DNA of 64,000 nucleotides from JBKCUK01 sp046318415. Lineage in GTDB: Bacteria > Pseudomonadota > Alphaproteobacteria > Caedimonadales > Caedimonadaceae. Positions 62,739 to 64,000 of this stretch are shown in pieces; within the stretch, counting starts at the first letter, position 1, and each line of letters starts with the position of its first letter. The notes beneath the pieces are model-generated. The model had not been told where the DNA came from and searched no databases. It saw only the letters and a program-made list of their open reading frames with translations. Both the position numbers and the translations under genes were made by a program. Location of the stretch: NCBI GenBank assembly GCA_046318415.1, contig JBKCUK010000015.1:1-64000 (forward strand), read 5' to 3'.

Positions 62739-64000
62739 CGCTCTTCCTCAATTTCGACGATTTTATCTAAGGGCTTCAGCCTGAATTCCCAAAAGACAAC
62801 TCCATCCTCCTCTTGACGGACTGGGGCACCCCCAATGATTGGATCCATGTGCCAGTCTGTTGGACTCCATGGGCCGTAGATGCTGTGCTCGATCAACCTC
62901 CCTTCGGTGATGGGACGCTTACCATATTTTTGCAGTTTAAGATTTTGGTGGTACTTGCTGAAGAACCGCTGATCCCAATGGCAATCCCTATTGACGATGA
63001 GGCGCGCAAGCGGTGTATCCAGAACCCCATTCTCGCCTTGCTGAAGGTCTCTCTTCAGCCAGCCCAGGAACAGAACCACATGCCCCGGCACGTTAAGCCT
63101 TTGCAAATTCAAGCTCAGGACGAGTGTCTTGATTTCATCCGGTGAAATGTGACTTCCTGCAACATTGACGTGATTCAAAAACCGGAACTTTGTGAATGCC
63201 TCGACCATCTGTGCGTCGATCACAGAACCTTCATAGCGCAGATAACGCAGGTCAGGACAATGACGCGCCAAATCCTCGATTCCTGCCACGGTCAAATGGG
63301 CTTTGACATCAAGCTGCTGGAGGCGGCTCAGATGGGCCGTTAGCGATTTGATATCCGCATCCTTGAGCTGCTGTGTTTCATTATTCCTAGAAACATTGAG
63401 GGTCCTGAGATTCGTGCACCTTGAAATGGAGAGGATATCCTCATCTGTCGTCTCTGATAGGCTCAAGTCCTTCAGAAGAGACGGAAAATGAGGTTTCGCC
63501 AAGGCATGTATCGAATGGGCAAAGCCCAGGCGAATGCTTAAGCATTCAAGACCAGGCATCTTGTTAAGAGGCTGGTCCAAGAAATCCAAATTTTTGACAT
63601 TATAAACATCCATCTTAAGAGACTTGAGCTGACTCAAACTGGGCAGAGCGTCCATGAAGCTTGCATGAAGCAGATCGGGGCTCGTGATGACCAGCTCCTC
63701 GAGGTTTAACTTTTGCAGCGTCAGTGCACATTGCGCACCAAAGCGCCCCGGGGTACTCTGGGTGTGTAATCCATCAAAAAATTCCAGCTTCTTCAGCTGG
63801 GTCAGCACAGAAATCGCATCAAAAAAGCGATGCGCCAAATCGACATCATGGGGAAAAGACCAGCGCAACGTCCGCAGCTTGGTCAGGCGTTCGAGCGCGA
63901 CAAAGGTCCCATTAAACTGGCGCGCAGGTAGCTGTTTGACCAGAGGACTGCGGTGATAGCGCTCGATATCCAGACTTGTCAGATTTGGAAAGCGCCGCAA
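62735..64000 (-). CDS. Leucine-rich-repeat protein, 5' end outside window (partial)
   Basis: At least 422 codons; the frame is open to the window edge and the first codon seen is an internal TTG. Repeats of the RI/CysLR or F-box-associated type, irregular in length, such as LTSLDIERY, LRTLRWSFP, LKKLEFFDG, LKSLKMDVY, LECLSIRLG, LKDLSLSET, LRTLNVSRN, LQQLDVKAH, LRYLRYEGS and LQRLNVPG; they cover residues about 5-290. The remaining part (to EIEEER) is not LRR. The repeats are unlike the regular 25-residue ones at 1368. Stop codon overlaps that of smpB by four bases on the opposite strand. Likely another exported host-interaction protein, but its N-terminus cannot be seen. Confidence 0.75.
   Translation of the reverse strand: MRRFPNLTSLDIERYHRSPLVKQLPARQFNGTFVALERLTKLRTLRWSFPHDVDLAHRFFDAISVLTQLKKLEFFDGLHTQSTPGRFGAQCALTLQKLNLEELVITSPDLLHASFMDALPSLSQLKSLKMDVYNVKNLDFLDQPLNKMPGLECLSIRLGFAHSIHALAKPHFPSLLKDLSLSETTDEDILSISRCTNLRTLNVSRNNETQQLKDADIKSLTAHLSRLQQLDVKAHLTVAGIEDLARHCPDLRYLRYEGSVIDAQMVEAFTKFRFLNHVNVAGSHISPDEIKTLVLSLNLQRLNVPGHVVLFLGWLKRDLQQGENGVLDTPLARLIVNRDCHWDQRFFSKYHQNLKLQKYGKRPITEGRLIEHSIYGPWSPTDWHMDPIIGGAPVRQEEDGVVFWEFRLKPLDKIVEIEEER

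Overview
The window reads as a chromosomal segment of a host-associated alphaproteobacterium, most like the Holosporales/Caedibacter/Odyssella group of protist and amoeba endosymbionts. Evidence for an alphaproteobacterium is a MipZ-type ParA ATPase, rplM-rpsI, dapA-smpB, a long-Q-loop cydAB oxidase with cydP and cydX, an alphaproteobacterial ribosomal protein S1 and a ProQ-domain protein. Evidence for a host-associated lifestyle is the number of single, unrelated genes for Sec-exported proteins of unknown function scattered among housekeeping genes, several with eukaryote-like features (F-box, tandem LRRs, a papain/USP-like cysteine protease pattern, TIKI/TraB-like motifs, methyltransferase-like folds). 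The genus is an inference.

Layout. 1-1111: G+C-rich DNA with a 5' part of GDP-mannose dehydratase (minus strand) and a tRNA-Asp whose acceptor stem does not pair; composition changes exactly at this tRNA, so the first ~1.05 kb may come from another genome through an assembly chimera. 1112-8846: a palindromic repeat, an F-box/LRR secreted protein, a PAS-GGDEF-EAL protein, cytochrome b561, rpsA and proQ. 9038-16799: a very large secreted protein, a TauE/SafE permease, a secreted methyltransferase, an MFS transporter overlapping a UDP-glucuronate 4-epimerase-like gene. 16935-25656: small secreted protein, fumC, and a galU-ugd-pmm/pgm operon with a secreted protein gene attached at its end, then another large secreted protein. 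25842-28825: cytochrome bd operon cydP-cydA-cydB-cydX (both small subunits annotated here). 28940-35437: class I fructose-bisphosphate aldolase, two weakly paralogous proteins, an outer-membrane beta-barrel and two divergent DNA-binding proteins. 35762-45368: TPR protein, ETF-ubiquinone oxidoreductase, then a cluster of four exported effector-like proteins (cysteine-protease-like and TraB/GumN-like, divergent, then a tandem paralogous pair). 45476-50518: potFGHI polyamine ABC transporter operon ending in mipZ. 50644-54943: secreted protein, SMR exporter, sensor histidine kinase, rplM-rpsI. 55022-58378: A+T-rich island with a membrane protein, a decayed duplicate of a kinase-like gene and a GT-C type membrane glycosyltransferase. 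58558-64000: the intact kinase-like gene, a lytic transglycosylase, dapA-smpB and the 3' part of an LRR protein.

How the genes connect. GalU makes UDP-glucose, Ugd oxidises it to UDP-glucuronate and the 15813 epimerase can convert that to UDP-galacturonate, so the window holds a path for acidic surface sugars, with the phosphohexomutase supplying hexose-1-phosphate. ETF-QO, fumarase, cytochrome bd and b561 point to a respiring organism. No mobile-element transposase, CRISPR array, rRNA or phage gene was seen. The strongest leads are the F-box/LRR protein and the cysteine-protease-like protein, which together would fit interference with host ubiquitin pathways, and the duplicated kinase fragment flanking the glycosyltransferase island.
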